From the NCBI GenBank assembly GCA_034440635.1, contig JAOTON010001908.1, positions 62,001 to 126,000 on the forward strand: DNA of 64,000 nt. Direction: 5' to 3'. Positions within the stretch are counted from its first letter, which is position 1, and every line of letters begins with the position of its first letter. Source of the stretch: Lepas anatifera. Its lineage: Eukaryota > Arthropoda > Thecostraca > Lepadidae. The notes beneath the pieces were generated by a model, which was not told where the DNA came from, searched no databases, and worked only from the letters and a program-made list of their open reading frames with translations. A program made the position numbers and the translations under genes. Below, piece after piece: positions 1-11,204 of this stretch.

Positions 1-5
1 TTATC

Positions 6-849
6 TTAACACGCGCATTGACGGGGGTCTGAGCCACCTTCGCATTGACGGGGGCGGGTACCCGCCCCCTAAGATCTCGAGAACCACGGTAGGTAGCGAA
101 AAACGGTAAACGGCGTTGGGCTGCCCATCCACTTCTCCATCGAAAACATTTGAACCATTTTTTTGTCAGGTCACATTTAAGGTCACGAGAGGTCAAAACA
201 TGTCCGTCATAGGGATAACATGTAAAATTCAGTTTTTCGGGCATTACATCTGAACAAGTAAAGATAGAGCAAAACGACTTGAACTATAAGAATCATCTTA
301 GCAAGCCGAATCGAATGATATATAATTTGACCTTGCTAGGTCAAATCAAGGATTTGACCTGACCTGAGGTCAGGTCAGGGTCAAATTATATAAAATGCAT
401 ATCATTAGAACCGCAAAGCCCAGGCGAGTCTAATGCAGCTAAAATAAATGCTCTATCACCATCCGTTACTGAGTTATTCCGTAAAAACCATTTTTCCCAT
501 GTATTTCCAATGGAGAGGTCATGCCTCGTACCTGACCTTAGGTCATCGATATCAAAAATACCGGAACATATGTTAGAGAACTCGGTGGGGCCATTATGTG
601 ATATTAGTTTCAATTGGATAAGTTCACCCTGCTCCGACTTATGCTATCTTAAACTTTTTTGAGGTCGGGTCACTTGACCTGTACTGGTGACCTGACCTGA
701 GATGACCTAACCTTAAAATGTTCACAGAAGTTGTAAAAGTGATGAGGAAAAAGGTATACCAAGTACGGCGGCACGCGCCGCCGTTTTTCTACTGTCTCCG
801 AAAAACCCGAGGGGGGCGGGTACCCGGCCCCCGTCAATGCGCGTGTTAA
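6..849 (-). mobile_element. TTAA-flanked element T1, copy a (non-autonomous, piggyBac-like)
   Basis: The element is bounded by TTAA at 6-9 and 846-849 and has terminal repeats CACGCGCATTGACGGG on both ends. One end repeats the motif GCATTGACGGGGG about 25 bp inside the first copy. A G-run/GGGTACCC/C-run palindrome lies just inside each end. I count about 16 TGACCT/AGGTCA hexamers in 844 bp, where chance would give less than one. No coding frame is credible. It sits inside the reverse transcriptase frame of Gypsy-A at a TTAA, so it is an insertion and not part of that element. A TTAA target duplication is the hallmark of piggyBac-type transposases; assignment to that superfamily is inference. 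Orientation is taken relative to the copies at 40437, 47163, 55242 and 63320. Confidence 0.85.
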
Positions 850-2863
850 GCCCGAGATAGGTTAAGCTCTCTACAGCAAAACTGCACTTATCCAAGTTTA
901 CGCGGAGTCCAGCGTCCTGCAACCTCTGTAGAATCTGCCGCAGAGTAGCATCATGCGCGTCCTGATCTGCACCAGCCAGGACCAAATCGTCTAAGAACAC
1001 TCCCACCCCAGGAATGCCCGCCAACACAGTTTCAAGCGTGCGCTGAAACACGGACACGGCTCTGGCGTAACCAAAACTGAGACGAAGCGGCCTCAGCAGG
1101 CCCTTTGGGGAATTCACGACGAGATAGTCACGTGACCTGGAATCTAGCACGAGCTCATTATATGCGCTTTTCAAATCCAGTTTTGAGAATACTATACATC
1201 CAGCTAAACCAGAAAACAATTCCTCGACACGCGGTAAGGGGTATTGTTCAACCTTTGCCGCTTTGTTAATTGTCAGACGGTAATCACCACAAATTCTGAC
1301 CGATTTGCTACCTGCCTTTGGTACAACCACCAAAGGGGCGGCCCACTTGCTGTGTGTCACAGGTTGCCACAGTCCGTCACGGGTCTGCTTCTCCAGCTCG
1401 GCGTCCACAGCTTCACGGTAGGCCAGGGGAACGGTCCGGGGCTTGAAGAATCGCGGCTGAACATCAGGGTCGACGTCGATGTTGACCTCGCCGCCCAGGT
1501 AACAGCCCAGCTCGTCCTTGAAGACGTCCGGGAACTCGTCCAGAATCGGCTGCGTGCGGGACTGCGCAGTGACCCGACAGATGGAGGGCCAGTCGAGTCT
1601 TATGAGATCCAGCCAATTGTGGCCGAACATCCAAGGTCCGTTACCATCAACTACCACGAGTGGAAGTTGATTTACCGTGCTGCCGTAGTTCACGGTCACC
1701 ATCGCCTGACCTAAAACCGAGAGACTCCCCCCACTGTAGGTCTTCAACTTCACCGAGCTTGGCTCCACCTTCGGCCCGCCTCTTGGCCACAGCTGCTGGA
1801 ATCCCGCCTGAGAGCAGACAGACATCGATGCACCGGTGTCCAGCTCCATCTCCACCGGCTGCTGATCCAACAACACCTTCACCATGATGGGTGCACGTCG
1901 CAGATCCACGCCGGGGCGCACTGAGAACAAAGTGTAGACGTCCTCTGAAGCATCCTCCTCTTTAGGTGCAGATGATTCGCAGTTCTCCTCTCCCGATGGA
2001 ATTCCCGCGTCATGTGGAGAGTATTCTTCCGCCGTCAGCTGACGCAGGTGCTGGTGAGCACGCTGTCTGCAGGCAGCTCTGATGTGCCCACGCTTACCAC
2101 AGGCAAAACACTGCTTCATCCGGAATGGGCAGGTCTCCCTGTTATGCGGCCTCAAACAGCGGTCGCACACGCCTCTGCCGGCCGGCGGTGCGTGGCCGCC
2201 TGCCATGGCGCCAACCCCACCACCAGTGCCACCGCCACTGGCTGTGGAGGCCAGTCGGCAGTGGTGCGACTGCGAGCCTCGCTCGCGACTCACTATATTC
2301 ACTGTGTCACCGTTGCCGTCCGCACTAACAACACTTCCACTCAGCTCCGCAGCACTCGCGGCAGCTGACTCATGTGCCAGAGCCAGCTTCATAGCAGATT
2401 GAAGTGTTAACTGAGGCTCGATGAAGAGCTTGGACTACAGCTGCTCGTGCTTTATGCCGCAAACCAGCCGGTCCCGCAGCATCTCGTCGAGGATGTTTGA
2501 TGTAAATTTGCAAGGCTTAGCCAGCTTCCGAAGACGTGCCAAAAATGCACTTACTGGTTCAACTTCATTCCGGAAACACGAGTGAAATCGGAATCTAGAC
2601 ACGATCACTGAAGACTCCGGCTCAAAATGAGCTTTCAACACCTCCACTAATTCCGTGAAGTTCTTGTCATTCACTGTGGCCGGTGCTATCAGGTCCTCCA
2701 AAAGCCCAAACGTCCTGGCTCCGATGGCACATAGAAAAGCTGCCCGTTTCTTCACATCCTAATCTTCGCCGATGTCATTTGCCAAAAATATTGATCCAAT
2801 CTCCTTGAATAGGCCCCAAATGACTCGACTCCCTTGTCAAACTCTGGCACTTTCCCTGCCATC
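850..2863 (-). pseudogene. Gypsy-A gag-protease-RT, decayed and interrupted
   Basis: This is part of a Ty3/Gypsy polyprotein read on the minus strand. From upstream: a gag segment (2863-2435) that starts near MAGKVPEFDKG; two zinc knuckles (CX2CX3HX4C, then CX2CX4HX4C in CFACGKRGHIRAAC); an aspartic protease motif ELDTGAS; and reverse transcriptase with a KLDLKSAY block, a degraded LSFGYAR block and FLDD in place of YxDD. Gag and pol share one frame, broken by TAG codons at 2761-2763 and 2435-2437 and by a one-base loss in a T-run near 2790. The frame runs into T1 copy a at the TTAA at 846. Collapsing the element to one TTAA leaves the frame open to the window edge, so RNase H and integrase probably lie beyond base 1. 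The open frame 722-2392 ends with about 42 codons of T1 DNA. It is non-functional. Confidence 0.88.
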
Positions 2864-3217
2864 ACTACGAAACTGAACGCCAATGTGATAGATCAGACAG
2901 TTCGGACCAGACTGTGTATTAGCGCCGGGACAGACACCGGGTCGGGTCGTGCCTCAGGCGCGGTCAGCCGGCCCACCAATCAGATGGCAGCCCGGCCGGC
3001 AGGTGGCTTGCCACCGGTAACTGCCGGCCACTATAACATGGCCTCTGGCAGTTTATGGACCAAGTGAAAAACCTTACTCTTCCAATAGCCATATCTTCGG
3101 GGCTAACCAAAATAAGTCTATAAATTATAGATTCCTGGAATCATTAATACCTAAAAAACCTCATGGTGCCTAAATTTAGATTTTTTTAAAACAATACAAT
3201 TTTACCGGTGACCTATG
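2864..3217. other. Noncoding, probably 5' region of Gypsy-A
   Basis: This segment lies upstream of the Gypsy-A gag start and before the hAT element. It is GC-rich to about 3065, then AT-rich. I see no LTR boundary, promoter or coding frame that I can defend. Confidence 0.4.
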
Positions 3218-3508
3218 GTCAGATCCAGGGCTGGGATTCGGTAGATTTTTTCCACCGCCGGTATCGGTATTCGGTAGATGAAAACGGGTCATTCAGTTCG
3301 GTATTTTGGAAGATTTCCAAAAAATCTACCGAATGATTCGGTATTCGGTATTTCGGTTCGGTAGATTAAAAAACCTTCTTTATAAAAACTCTTAAAAACC
3401 TTTTAATACATTGTATTGCCCATAAAACACATATGTAAGCCTTAACTACATTTTAGAGCCCCTAAAGCATTTATTTGATTATTTAAGAGCCTTTTGCAAC
3501 CATTTTCT

Positions 3509-5055
3509 TCAACCTTCGCCCGGGTGGGGTCTTTTCAGACCCCCTCGAGTTTTTCCAAAGTGACCAAAAAACGGCGGCGTGCAGCGCCGCCAAACTTAGT
3601 CTAGCTGTTCCTTTATCATTTTTACATCTTTCCTGAAAATTTTAGCTCAATGTCACATCAGGTCAGGTCACCAGGCCAGGTGAAGTGACCTCACCTAAAA
3701 AAATGCTAAGGACCGCATAACTAAAAGAAGGGTTAATCGATCAAGTTCAAACTCATACCACATATTGGGCCCACCAGGAGCTACAACATTTGTTCCGGGA
3801 TTTTTGGTATTAGTGACCTAAGGTCATGTGCAGAGCATGACCTCCCCATTGTAAATACATGGGGAAAATCACGAAATGAGCTTTTCTCAGTGAGTATGGA
3901 TGGAATCAACTTCAAACATCGGTTAAGACTTGCTCTTAGCCCATTTCTGAAGTTGATGCCAAAAATTTTGACTTGTCACCTTTAAAAGGTCACATTAGGT
4001 CAAATAAGCATTTTTGGGTGTTTTTTTTATAAATTTTGTTCAAGTTGTTCCTGGCAAGGCTGCTGGAGTCGGAGTCTCACTAAAGTCATCAAGGGACTTG
4101 TCACGGAGACCCCGACCCCACCACCCGAACGAGCAACTCCCTCAATGAAGGGTTAATTTAGAAGCCAAAGTTTAACGTCCCACAAAGCACAGGGACGGCC
4201 GCCCCGCTCAGGTCACCCTCTCACCAGTCAGTTGCCAGCCGACCTGTACGTCGGGTAAACTATTGAGCGCCGGAGCGTCTCAGGGGAACCGATCCCAAGC
4301 CTGGACATGCACTGCCACTGCATGCTTCTGAGCAGCGGGCCGGAGCCCAACGCTCTACCAACTGAGCTACCGGGGCGGCAAATTTCTTCAAATTTTACTC
4401 TATAAATTTTGAAGAAACTAAGATATAACTTTTATTTTGGCACCGAAGTGTTTGTATAGCCACTGCAAGTCAAATGATATACATCATGACTATACCAGGG
4501 CAAGTTGGGTCAGACCGTTGACCTGGGTCAGGTCAAATTATTAAATTTGACCTGGTATAGCAATGTTATATATAATTCGATTCGTATTGACGAGAAAATT
4601 GCAATGGTGCATCAACTATGGCTGTATCTTGTTTGGTTTGGAAGTTATTAGCGAAAAAGGAAACGCCCTTATGCATGGGTGGCTATGGACTTTCCCAAGA
4701 ATATGCCATGTTCAGTGACCTGTAGCTCCCTAGGCTTTGACCTGACACAAAAATGAATGCATTGCAATGAAAGAGCACCTCAAGAGCTTTCGAATGGTGT
4801 TGGAAACAAGTTTCTAGCCATCATAGTTTCTGAGATATACGAGGTTTCTTAGTACACCTCATATTAGCGATTTTGACCTATTTTGACCTTTGGTGACCTT
4901 GATATTGACCTGACAAGACAAATGACTGAAAGAGCTTTCGATTGCCGTTTTGTGCTTTTTTCTAGCTATCTTAGTTTTTGAGATCGTGGGGGTCTTTTTT
5001 AGCCCCCCCCACCAGGGCGAAGGTGGCTCGTACCCGCCACCGGGGCAAGGGTTAA
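3509..5055 (+). mobile_element. TTAA-flanked element T2, copy a
   Basis: The element starts CCTTCGCCCGGGTGGGG after a TCAA (a mutated TTAA at 3509-3512) and ends CCGGGGCAAGGG before TTAA at 5052-5055. Just inside the ends are G-run/TCTTTT..AGA/C-run palindromes. A GC palindrome follows at about 3572. The end at 5015-5050 has the GCGAAGGTGGCTCGTACCCG block shared with other families. The body is rich in TGACCT. It is inserted in the hAT element and is itself split by a SINE at 4039-4400. It aligns closely with copy b at 11958-13155. Confidence 0.82.
4039..4400 (-). mobile_element. tRNA-derived SINE with 11-bp target duplication
   Basis: On the minus strand the head reads GCCCCGGTAGCTCAGTTGG then TAGAGCGTTGGGCTC (from about 4376), a clear tRNA 5' half with an A-box. 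A degraded B-box-like block (GGATCGGTTCC) follows near 4285. The direct repeat TATAAATTTTG flanks the insert at 4028-4038 and 4401-4411, which is expected for LINE-mediated insertion. The T2 copy at 11958 lacks this insert at the matching position, so it is a true insertion. The tRNA half does not fold past the anticodon arm, so it is not a tRNA gene. Confidence 0.8.
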
Positions 5056-5274
5056 TGTTTCAAAGCCTATCAAGACCTTTTAATCGTAAAAACTAAAAAA
5101 TTATCTTCGGCAACACTTTTATATAACCATGCAGCTGGAAAAAAGTTAGCAGTGAAACTTTGTTGATTAAATTATTATAGCACGTTTTTATTACAATTAA
5201 CTATTTAAAAAAGCAGCCAATAATTTTTGCAACACAAATAAAGCTGCCTTGATCTTGCCGTCTTCTTCTTCTCC

Positions 5275-5505
5275 TTACTCCTGGACGGTATCGGGGCCCT
5301 TCTTGAGGTTCTCCTTCAGGAAGGCCTTGAACATTCTACTGTTTCCCTTGAGCAGCACCAGCTGTTCGAAGTTGCTGGCTGTCAAGGAGGACCTCTTGGG
5401 GCGGAGGATGTTGCCCGCTGTGCTGAACAGCCTCTCTGCTGCCGCGGAGCTGGGGAGGGCGGTTTTGTACCGGATGAACAGCTTTGAAATTGAAAATATT
5501 TTATT
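5275..5505 (-). pseudogene. hAT transposase C-terminal (dimerisation) fragment
   Basis: The minus frame (about 77 residues, ending in TAA at 5275-5277) contains ALPSSAAAERLFSTAGNILR then PKRSSLTASNFEQLVLLKGN. The pattern of small residues, ERLFS.AG, .RR/K..L and N.E.L..LK.N is the conserved C-terminal dimerisation region of hAT transposases. A TAG sits immediately upstream and the rest of the gene is absent. It lies inside the hAT ends at 3226 and 5670 in the orientation expected for that element. It is a relic with no catalytic core. Confidence 0.85.
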
Positions 5506-5670
5506 CTAGGTCTGTCCAGTAAATAAATATTGGCTCCCACCCCTCCCCCCAACGAGAAGCTTGGGTTTGGCCCCCAAACCTCGAGTCTGCGACCGCCCCT
5601 GCCGTTATAAACGGGTGCACTCTCAGTCCTCACACCAAATACCGAATTTCATTCGGTAGTCCCAGCTCTG

Positions 5671-7430
5671 GTCAGTTCACATGACTCAGGTCACATGATT
5701 TGATAATGATGGCACTAAAAAGTGATTTATTTTTTTCATCAAAAATGAAATTTGAGATGTAGGTATTCCATTGTAAAACAAATGGCAATAGGTGTTTTTC
5801 TCAAAATTGTGAAATGTCATTTCAAATTAGTTATGCAAGCGCAATGTGACCAAGCATTGTATCATATCCGTCCTAGCAGCCTTTAATGAGCCTGATATGG
5901 GAGTTACATTTTCAGGGATGACCTTCAAGGGATATAATAACGCATAATAATAATTATATCTTTTAACTTTCGTACGTTTTGACATGCAGCCCGCCGGGGG
6001 GACGAAATTTACCCCTGTTGGTTTTTCCCAAATAACACAAACGAAGACACGCAGAACAGCACAACTTACAGCACATTATTCCCAAATGGTTTCATGCACC
6101 TGACTCAATTCTGTCGTTCAGGTCATGTCAGGTCAAGGGGTAATTCGAAATCAAGCGATCCAACCTCAAAACACAAATTCACGAGTTTGAAACGGCGCCA
6201 AAGGAACATCTGGCAACCGATCAGTACCAAACTATCATAAAATGAGAAGGTCAATGAGGTGGTCTACAAATCATCTGTCTCAAAATTTTCACATTGCTGA
6301 CCTTAGATGCGGTAAATTTTTGTTCAGCCCACTATAAGTATAAAGTAAAAAAATATAAAGGGATGACTTTGAGAAAATATGTTATAGACCAAATTGAAAA
6401 TTTTCATACCATTTATTCCTACCACGACCCTGACCATTAATTTGTGATTTTGCGCATCTAACCTTTCAAAGGTCATGTTAAGTCACGTGAGAACACAGAC
6501 GGGACTTTACCAATAACTTTGCACCGCCTTGAGATGGAGCTTCCATTCTGCTTTCATTGTGTTTATATTTTTTATAATGTTTGTCTCTTAAGGAAACACC
6601 CAGTGCGCAGCTTGACACTGGGTGCTGAGCCTGAGACATATTTACTGCCCGTACTAAAACGACGTGTTTTGTATATTTGAGGCGATGATGAGGTGAGAGC
6701 GACTGAAGATGAGAGCATGAGTGAATATAACTCCCTCCGTTGCCCCCCGGGCCAGCAAGCGAGGTGAAAACCTGTTGTTCACCAGCCCCCGGGAGTAACG
6801 AAGGGAACGGGGATTTTCTCGTCTGGTTGTCGATCCAAATGATGTCGATGTCAGAAAAAAAGATAAAGTCAGGTCTATACTCACCCTTTTAGACTCCCCC
6901 GGTTTCTATTCTGAAAAGAAGATGATGAGGTGCGAGTGACTGAAGATGAGAGCATGAAGTGAGGCATGAATTGATATGTGTGTCAGGCGTGGGAGCACCA
7001 CAATGTGACTCGACATTGGGTGCTGAACCACAGACATGTTTAATATACGTTGGTTATAACGCGTTACGATTCCAGAGAGATGCAAAGGCGCCAGGACCTC
7101 CCTGGTGCAACCCGACGAGGGGAGTCTATTAATATGTAACATGACCATAACAGATCACTATGAGACCCTGATCTAGCTGGAGATCAGATTATTTTTCCAT
7201 TTGACCTGACATGGTCATGTTATACATTATTTGATTTTCCACGATTAGATGACTTCAATGATGCCTAAAGATTTTCTCTAGCTACACCCAGTAAAATATA
7301 TAGGAAAAAACCTGTTATGCCCCGACCTATGGAATACAATTTGATCTCTGGTGACCTCAATATTGACCTGACAAAAATAGTCACTGTGTCTAGGTTAGTG
7401 CTTTGGACAGGTTAGTGTTCGGATTTACTT
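5671..7430. other. Noncoding AGGTCA-rich DNA with old repeat relics
   Basis: No gene is visible. A G-run/ACGAAATTTA/C-run block at 5985-6018 followed by GTTGGTTTTTCCC resembles the ends of families T1-T4 but has no clear TTAA partner, so it may be a worn fifth copy. Two short modules recur: a 38-bp block at about 6604 and 7006, and a 37-bp block at about 6686 and 6923, in the order A-B-B'-A', all in direct orientation. Scattered TGACCT hexamers continue to 7380. Confidence 0.5.
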
Positions 7431-7439
7431 CATGGGCCC

Positions 7440-8130
7440 GGAAGCAGAGCATCTCCTTACGTCATTTGACCTGGCAGAGCCAGACGCCCGTACATACGAT
7501 GTCGTCATGGGGAAGCGGAATGTTGATTTCTTGCTGAGGTCGAATATTACCGCAGAGAGGCAGCTTTTTTAGACCAGAAATCAGAGGGAATGTTAGAGCA
7601 ACGAACTGTATGTAAGAACTACCATGAATCAAGCTGAAAAATGCGACTTCGGAGCAACGAAGTCTGAGCGAGTAAGAAATCGTTTGATAGCAGGAATGCT
7701 GGACAAAAAGATGTCTCGGAGCTTCAACTCCAGGCTTTGGATGAGTCTGTTACTATGGATGAAAAGCATCCGCTAAGTTTTGACAGGGTCACTGCTTCCA
7801 GCAGCAGCAGCAACGGCGGAGGAGGTAGCAGCAGTTGGTCTGGCCATATCAGCAGTGAGAGCAGACAGCGGCAGCAGGGACAGCCTCGGGAGGAGCATGA
7901 GCAGCCACCACAGCGACACTACCAGCGGAATCAGCAGCGTCAGCAGTACTGAACTCAGAGACGGCAACCACTGCACCAGCAGCGCTTCCCGTAGCATCAC
8001 AGCTGCAAGTACTGCGCTAAGGCGAGGCATCCCTCGCGCTCACAATGCCCTGCTTTTGGATCGATCTGCAGCTTTTGCAATGGTCTCGATCACTGGGAAT
8101 GCATCTGTTGTAGGAAGCGTGATCGTATAA
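7440..8130 (+). pseudogene. Gypsy-B gag with two zinc knuckles, decayed
   Basis: Translating piecewise gives retroviral-type gag motifs. At about 7500-7560 is a stretch with VDFLLRSNITAERQ. At 7640-7700 is AEKCDFGATKSERVRNRLIA and GMLDKKMS, like the gag core of Gypsy elements of the K02A2.6-like group. At 8000-8125 is a double knuckle: CKYCAKARHPSRSQC then CSFCNGLDHWECIC. In-frame stops and shifts occur between the blocks. The order gag, knuckles, protease, RNase H and integrase continues on the same strand through 10490. A CAG-rich stretch at 7798-7950 gives only low-complexity frames. It is non-functional. Confidence 0.78.
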
Positions 8131-8249
8131 GTAAGTCGCTTAAATCCCTTCTGCTAATAGCGTTACTGAGGAATGTTTCCTAGGAAAGGTTAGAGACGCG
8201 AATGATGAAAAATAGACCGTTGATTTGGTTGTAGAAGGCGTTTAAAGTT

Positions 8250-10490
8250 CAAAGTGTTCATAACGTTCAAAGTGGACTCTGGAGCTGACGTGAATGTAAT
8301 ACCTCACAGTCGTGGACACATATGCAGCACAGGCCTCTTCTTCAACAAAGTAGCGCTGAAGTTTCTAGCGAATGACATCAACTGAAGGTACTGGGCACTT
8401 TTGATGGAGTTGTTGAACATAAAGGCGAACGAAAACTTATGGCAAAATTTTGCATTATTGAAACTGCTTTCCCTGACAACCTTCTGTCGCGTTCAACCAG
8501 CAGTACACTGGATGGATAAGTTTCGTCAACATTGTGATGCAGATGCCCCTACCGGACGTCTTCGTAGACACAGGGCTGATGGAGACCGATCCAGTCACCA
8601 TTCGCCTGCTAGACGGAGCCACCCCCTACGCCATTACCACAGCAAGGTCCGTGCCACTTCCACTTCCACGCTGAGAAAGACAGTCTGGCAGTGGACATCA
8701 GCTCAACAAGAGGCCTTTGAAAAGGCAAAAGAGCTGCTTCAGAAGCCTCCTGTGCTGGCAGACGATGGCAGCACGAAGGGAAACCATCGTCAGTGCTGAC
8801 GCCTCCAGTTTCGGCCCCGGTGGCTGCATTTTGCAACAGCATGGAGAACAGCTTCGGCCGGTTGCGTTTTGCAGCAGAACCCTCAGCCCCACCGAGCAAC
8901 GATATGCCACCATCGAGAAGGAGCTGCTTGGAGTCACCTGGGTATGTGAAATATTCCGTATATTTCTCACAGGCCTCCTTTAAGATACACGTTGATAATA
9001 AGCCATTAGTGCCGCTTATCAACAGCAAAGCACTCACAGACGCACCTCTTCGATGTCAGCGTATGTTGATGCGTATGCTGTCGTTCAATGCAACCGCCGT
9101 GTACATTCCCGGCCACCTGCACAGTGTTGCTCACTGTCTCTCTCGGCAGCCGCACAGCCCTGGTGACGGCACCGCTCGGCGGATGGAAGGTGACGTCGAA
9201 CTGCATGTGGCAGCCCTGTTTCAGAGCCTGCCAGCCTCCAACAGTCGCATTGAGGAGATCCGGTCCGCTCAGGAAGCCGACAGCGAGGTTAGTCAAGCTG
9301 CGCACTACACACTAAATGGGTGGCCAGTTGGAAATTGCGTCAGCCTTACTTCCCGGCCAGAAACAATCTCAGCGTGGTCAACGGACTGTTATTGTATGGG
9401 AGCCGCCTCGTTATTGCAGCAGAGATGGGGGGCACAATTTTGAATCGCATTCACGGTAATGAACACCTGGAAATTAATAAATGCCGTGAGCGTGCTCCCA
9501 CATCTGTGTGGTGGCCAGGATTTAGTGAAGACCTCAATCATGACATTAAGAGATGCAACTTTTGTCAAGTTTATTCCCCCGTACAGCATAAGGAGCCACT
9601 TCAACCAACCCCAGCAGCTGAACGTCCGTGGTAACATGTAGCAGAAGATATATGCCAGTTCGAATCCAAGTCATACCTAGTCATCGTCGACACTTTCAGC
9701 CGATACCTGGAAATAGAACAATTATCCAGTATTTTTATTTTTATTTTATTTTATTAGGGCCACTCCCAACAGGCACACTTGCCCAATTACAGGGAGTATT
9801 GGCGTGGGTGTTTAAGGATCCTCTCCACCGGGTCAGATCGGACACGGAAGGCAGTTTCCCGCCGTGGGGATTGAACCCACGTTAATCCAAACACAACTAC
9901 TGCAGTTATTCACCGTCTCAAGGAGACTTTTGCACGTTTTGGTGTTCCATATTTTTTAACTACCGAGGTAGAAACACAGTTTACTTCGGCTCTGTTCGCG
10001 ATTTTGCGGTAAATTATGGATTCACTCACCCTGAGACTGACCCGCATTTCGCACAGGCCAACGGTTCTGCGGAGAGAGCTGTGCGGCAAGCTAAATGGCT
10101 GTTGAGGCAGCCCGATCCTGAGTTAGCCCTTCTGAGCGACAGCGACTCCAGTCCATCCCACCGGGCGTTCACCGGCCGAAATACTGATGGGCCGTCCGCT
10201 TCACACCCGGCTGCCCCCTCCGGTGACGTCAGTGCCGAACGGCACAGCAGCGGCGCGGGAGAAAGATATGAGGGCAAAGCAGGCCATGAAAGGTAAAATT
10301 GACCGTCATTTCGGTGTGAAAAGTCTGAAGCCATTACAAAAGGGAGATCGCGTGCGTATCAGAACTGCCGTTGATAAGGACTGGGCAAATGAGGGCACTG
10401 TCAGGGAGAGACGGGGCGAACATAGCTACATTGTCGAAACACCATCTGCAGTTCTCAGACGTAACCGTGTTCACTTGCTGTCTGTGCCTC
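8250..10490 (+). pseudogene. Gypsy-B protease-RNase H-integrase, decayed; RT deleted
   Basis: Ordered motifs on the plus strand: protease VDSGADVNVIP (about 8272-8305); the linker before RT (LPDVFVDTG and a PLPLP end, 8550-8665); then a direct jump to the RT/RNase H junction WTSAQQEAFEKAKELL (8690-8740), so most of RT is missing. RNase H follows with SADASSFGPGG and EKELLGVTW (8790-8945), then VDNKPLVPLI and a worn DxLSRQP. The integrase zinc domain ends in the CNFC pair (9460-9600), and the core begins with VDTFSRYLEIE (9685-9720). A SINE interrupts the core at about 9733-9887. It resumes with LKETFARFGVPYF and a HPETDPHFAQANGSAERAV block (10030-10080), followed by a C-terminal GDRVRIRTA domain to 10490. 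Several frameshifts and stops make it a pseudogene. Confidence 0.85.
9733..9887 (-). mobile_element. Short SINE-like insertion with tRNA B-box and (TAAAA)n tail
   Basis: On the minus strand it has GTGGGTTCAATCCCCAC (9866-9882), an exact tRNA T-arm with B-box, then about 90 bp of unrelated body, and ends in an A/T tail of TAAAATAAAA type (9733-9758). It splits the integrase core of Gypsy-B: coding similarity stops at about 9722 and resumes near 9895. I could not define the head or the target duplication, so the edges are approximate. Confidence 0.68.
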
Positions 10491-10555
10491 CTCTAATGAG
10501 GTGCTCAAACCCCTCAGCCCGCTATGAAGCTGAGGAGCAGTACCGGCCCCAGCGT

Positions 10556-11118
10556 TCTGCCCAGCAGCTGTGGCCTTCTGCACGGCAGCAGCTGTGACCT
10601 CCTGCACGACAGCAGCTGTGGACTCCTGCACTGCAGCAGCTGTGGACTCCTGCACGACAGCAGCTGTAGCCTCCTGCACGACAGTACCTGTGGACTCCTG
10701 CACGGCAGCAGCTGTGGCCTTCTGCACGGCAGCAGCTGTGGCCTTCTGCACGGCAGCAGCTGTGGCCTTCTGCACGGCAGCAGCTGTGGCCTTCTGCACG
10801 GCAGCAGCTGTGGCCTTCTGCACGACAGCAGCTGTGGACTCCTGCACGGCAGCAGCTGTGGCCTTTTGCACGACAGCAGCTGTGGACTCCTGCACGGCAG
10901 CAGCTGTGGCCTCCTGCACGGCAGCAGCTGTGGCCTTCTGCACGACAGCAGCTGTGGACTCCTGCACGACAGCAGCTGTGGACTCCTGCACTGCAGCAGC
11001 TGTGGACTCCTGCACGACAGCAGCTGTGGACTCCTGCACTGCAGCAGCTGTGGCCTCCTGCACGGCAGCAGCTGTGGCCTTCTGCACGACAGCAGCTGTG
11101 GCCTTCTGCACGGCAGCT
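10556..11118. repeat. 24-bp minisatellite, about 23 units, E-box in every unit
   Basis: The unit is built on TGCACGGCAGCAGCTGTGGC plus four bases and repeats about 23 times with few substitutions (CTTC/CTCC/ACTCC, CGGC/CGAC/CTGC). Every unit holds CAGCTG. Because 24 is divisible by 3, all six frames stay open and give repetitive proteins on both strands; these are artefacts. It starts directly after the end of Gypsy-B pol and stops before the LINE 3' tail. Confidence 0.93.
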
Positions 11119-11204
11119 CAGTTCAGTTCAGTATATTAAGAAACAATCCACACGAGGTAAAAACAATGGGGTGGCTTTTCATGTTTCCACGTCAGTCATT
11201 AAAA

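Larger units (their letters stand above)
3226..5670 (-). mobile_element. hAT-family element (deleted), 8-bp target duplication
   Basis: The left end is CAGGGCTGGGATTCGGTAG and the right end is its imperfect inverse, CATTCGGTAGTCCCAGCTCTG. The flanks are 3218-3225 GTCAGATC and 5671-5678 GTCAGTTC, an 8-bp duplication with 7 of 8 matches. CAG.GCTGGG termini with 8-bp duplications are diagnostic of hAT elements. Subterminal DNA carries many copies of a TTCGGTA motif (3237-3365 and again near 5641-5658), the usual layout of hAT transposase binding sites. Only a C-terminal transposase fragment survives (5275-5505, minus). Removing the nested T2 element (3509-5055) leaves about 0.9 kb, so most of the transposase gene was already lost. 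Confidence 0.87.

Noticed and set aside
4260..4378. A tRNA gene at the GCTCAGTTGGTAGAGC sequence (minus strand)
   Set aside because: Only the 5' half is tRNA-like. It is inside a 362-bp insert with an 11-bp duplication, so it is a SINE head.
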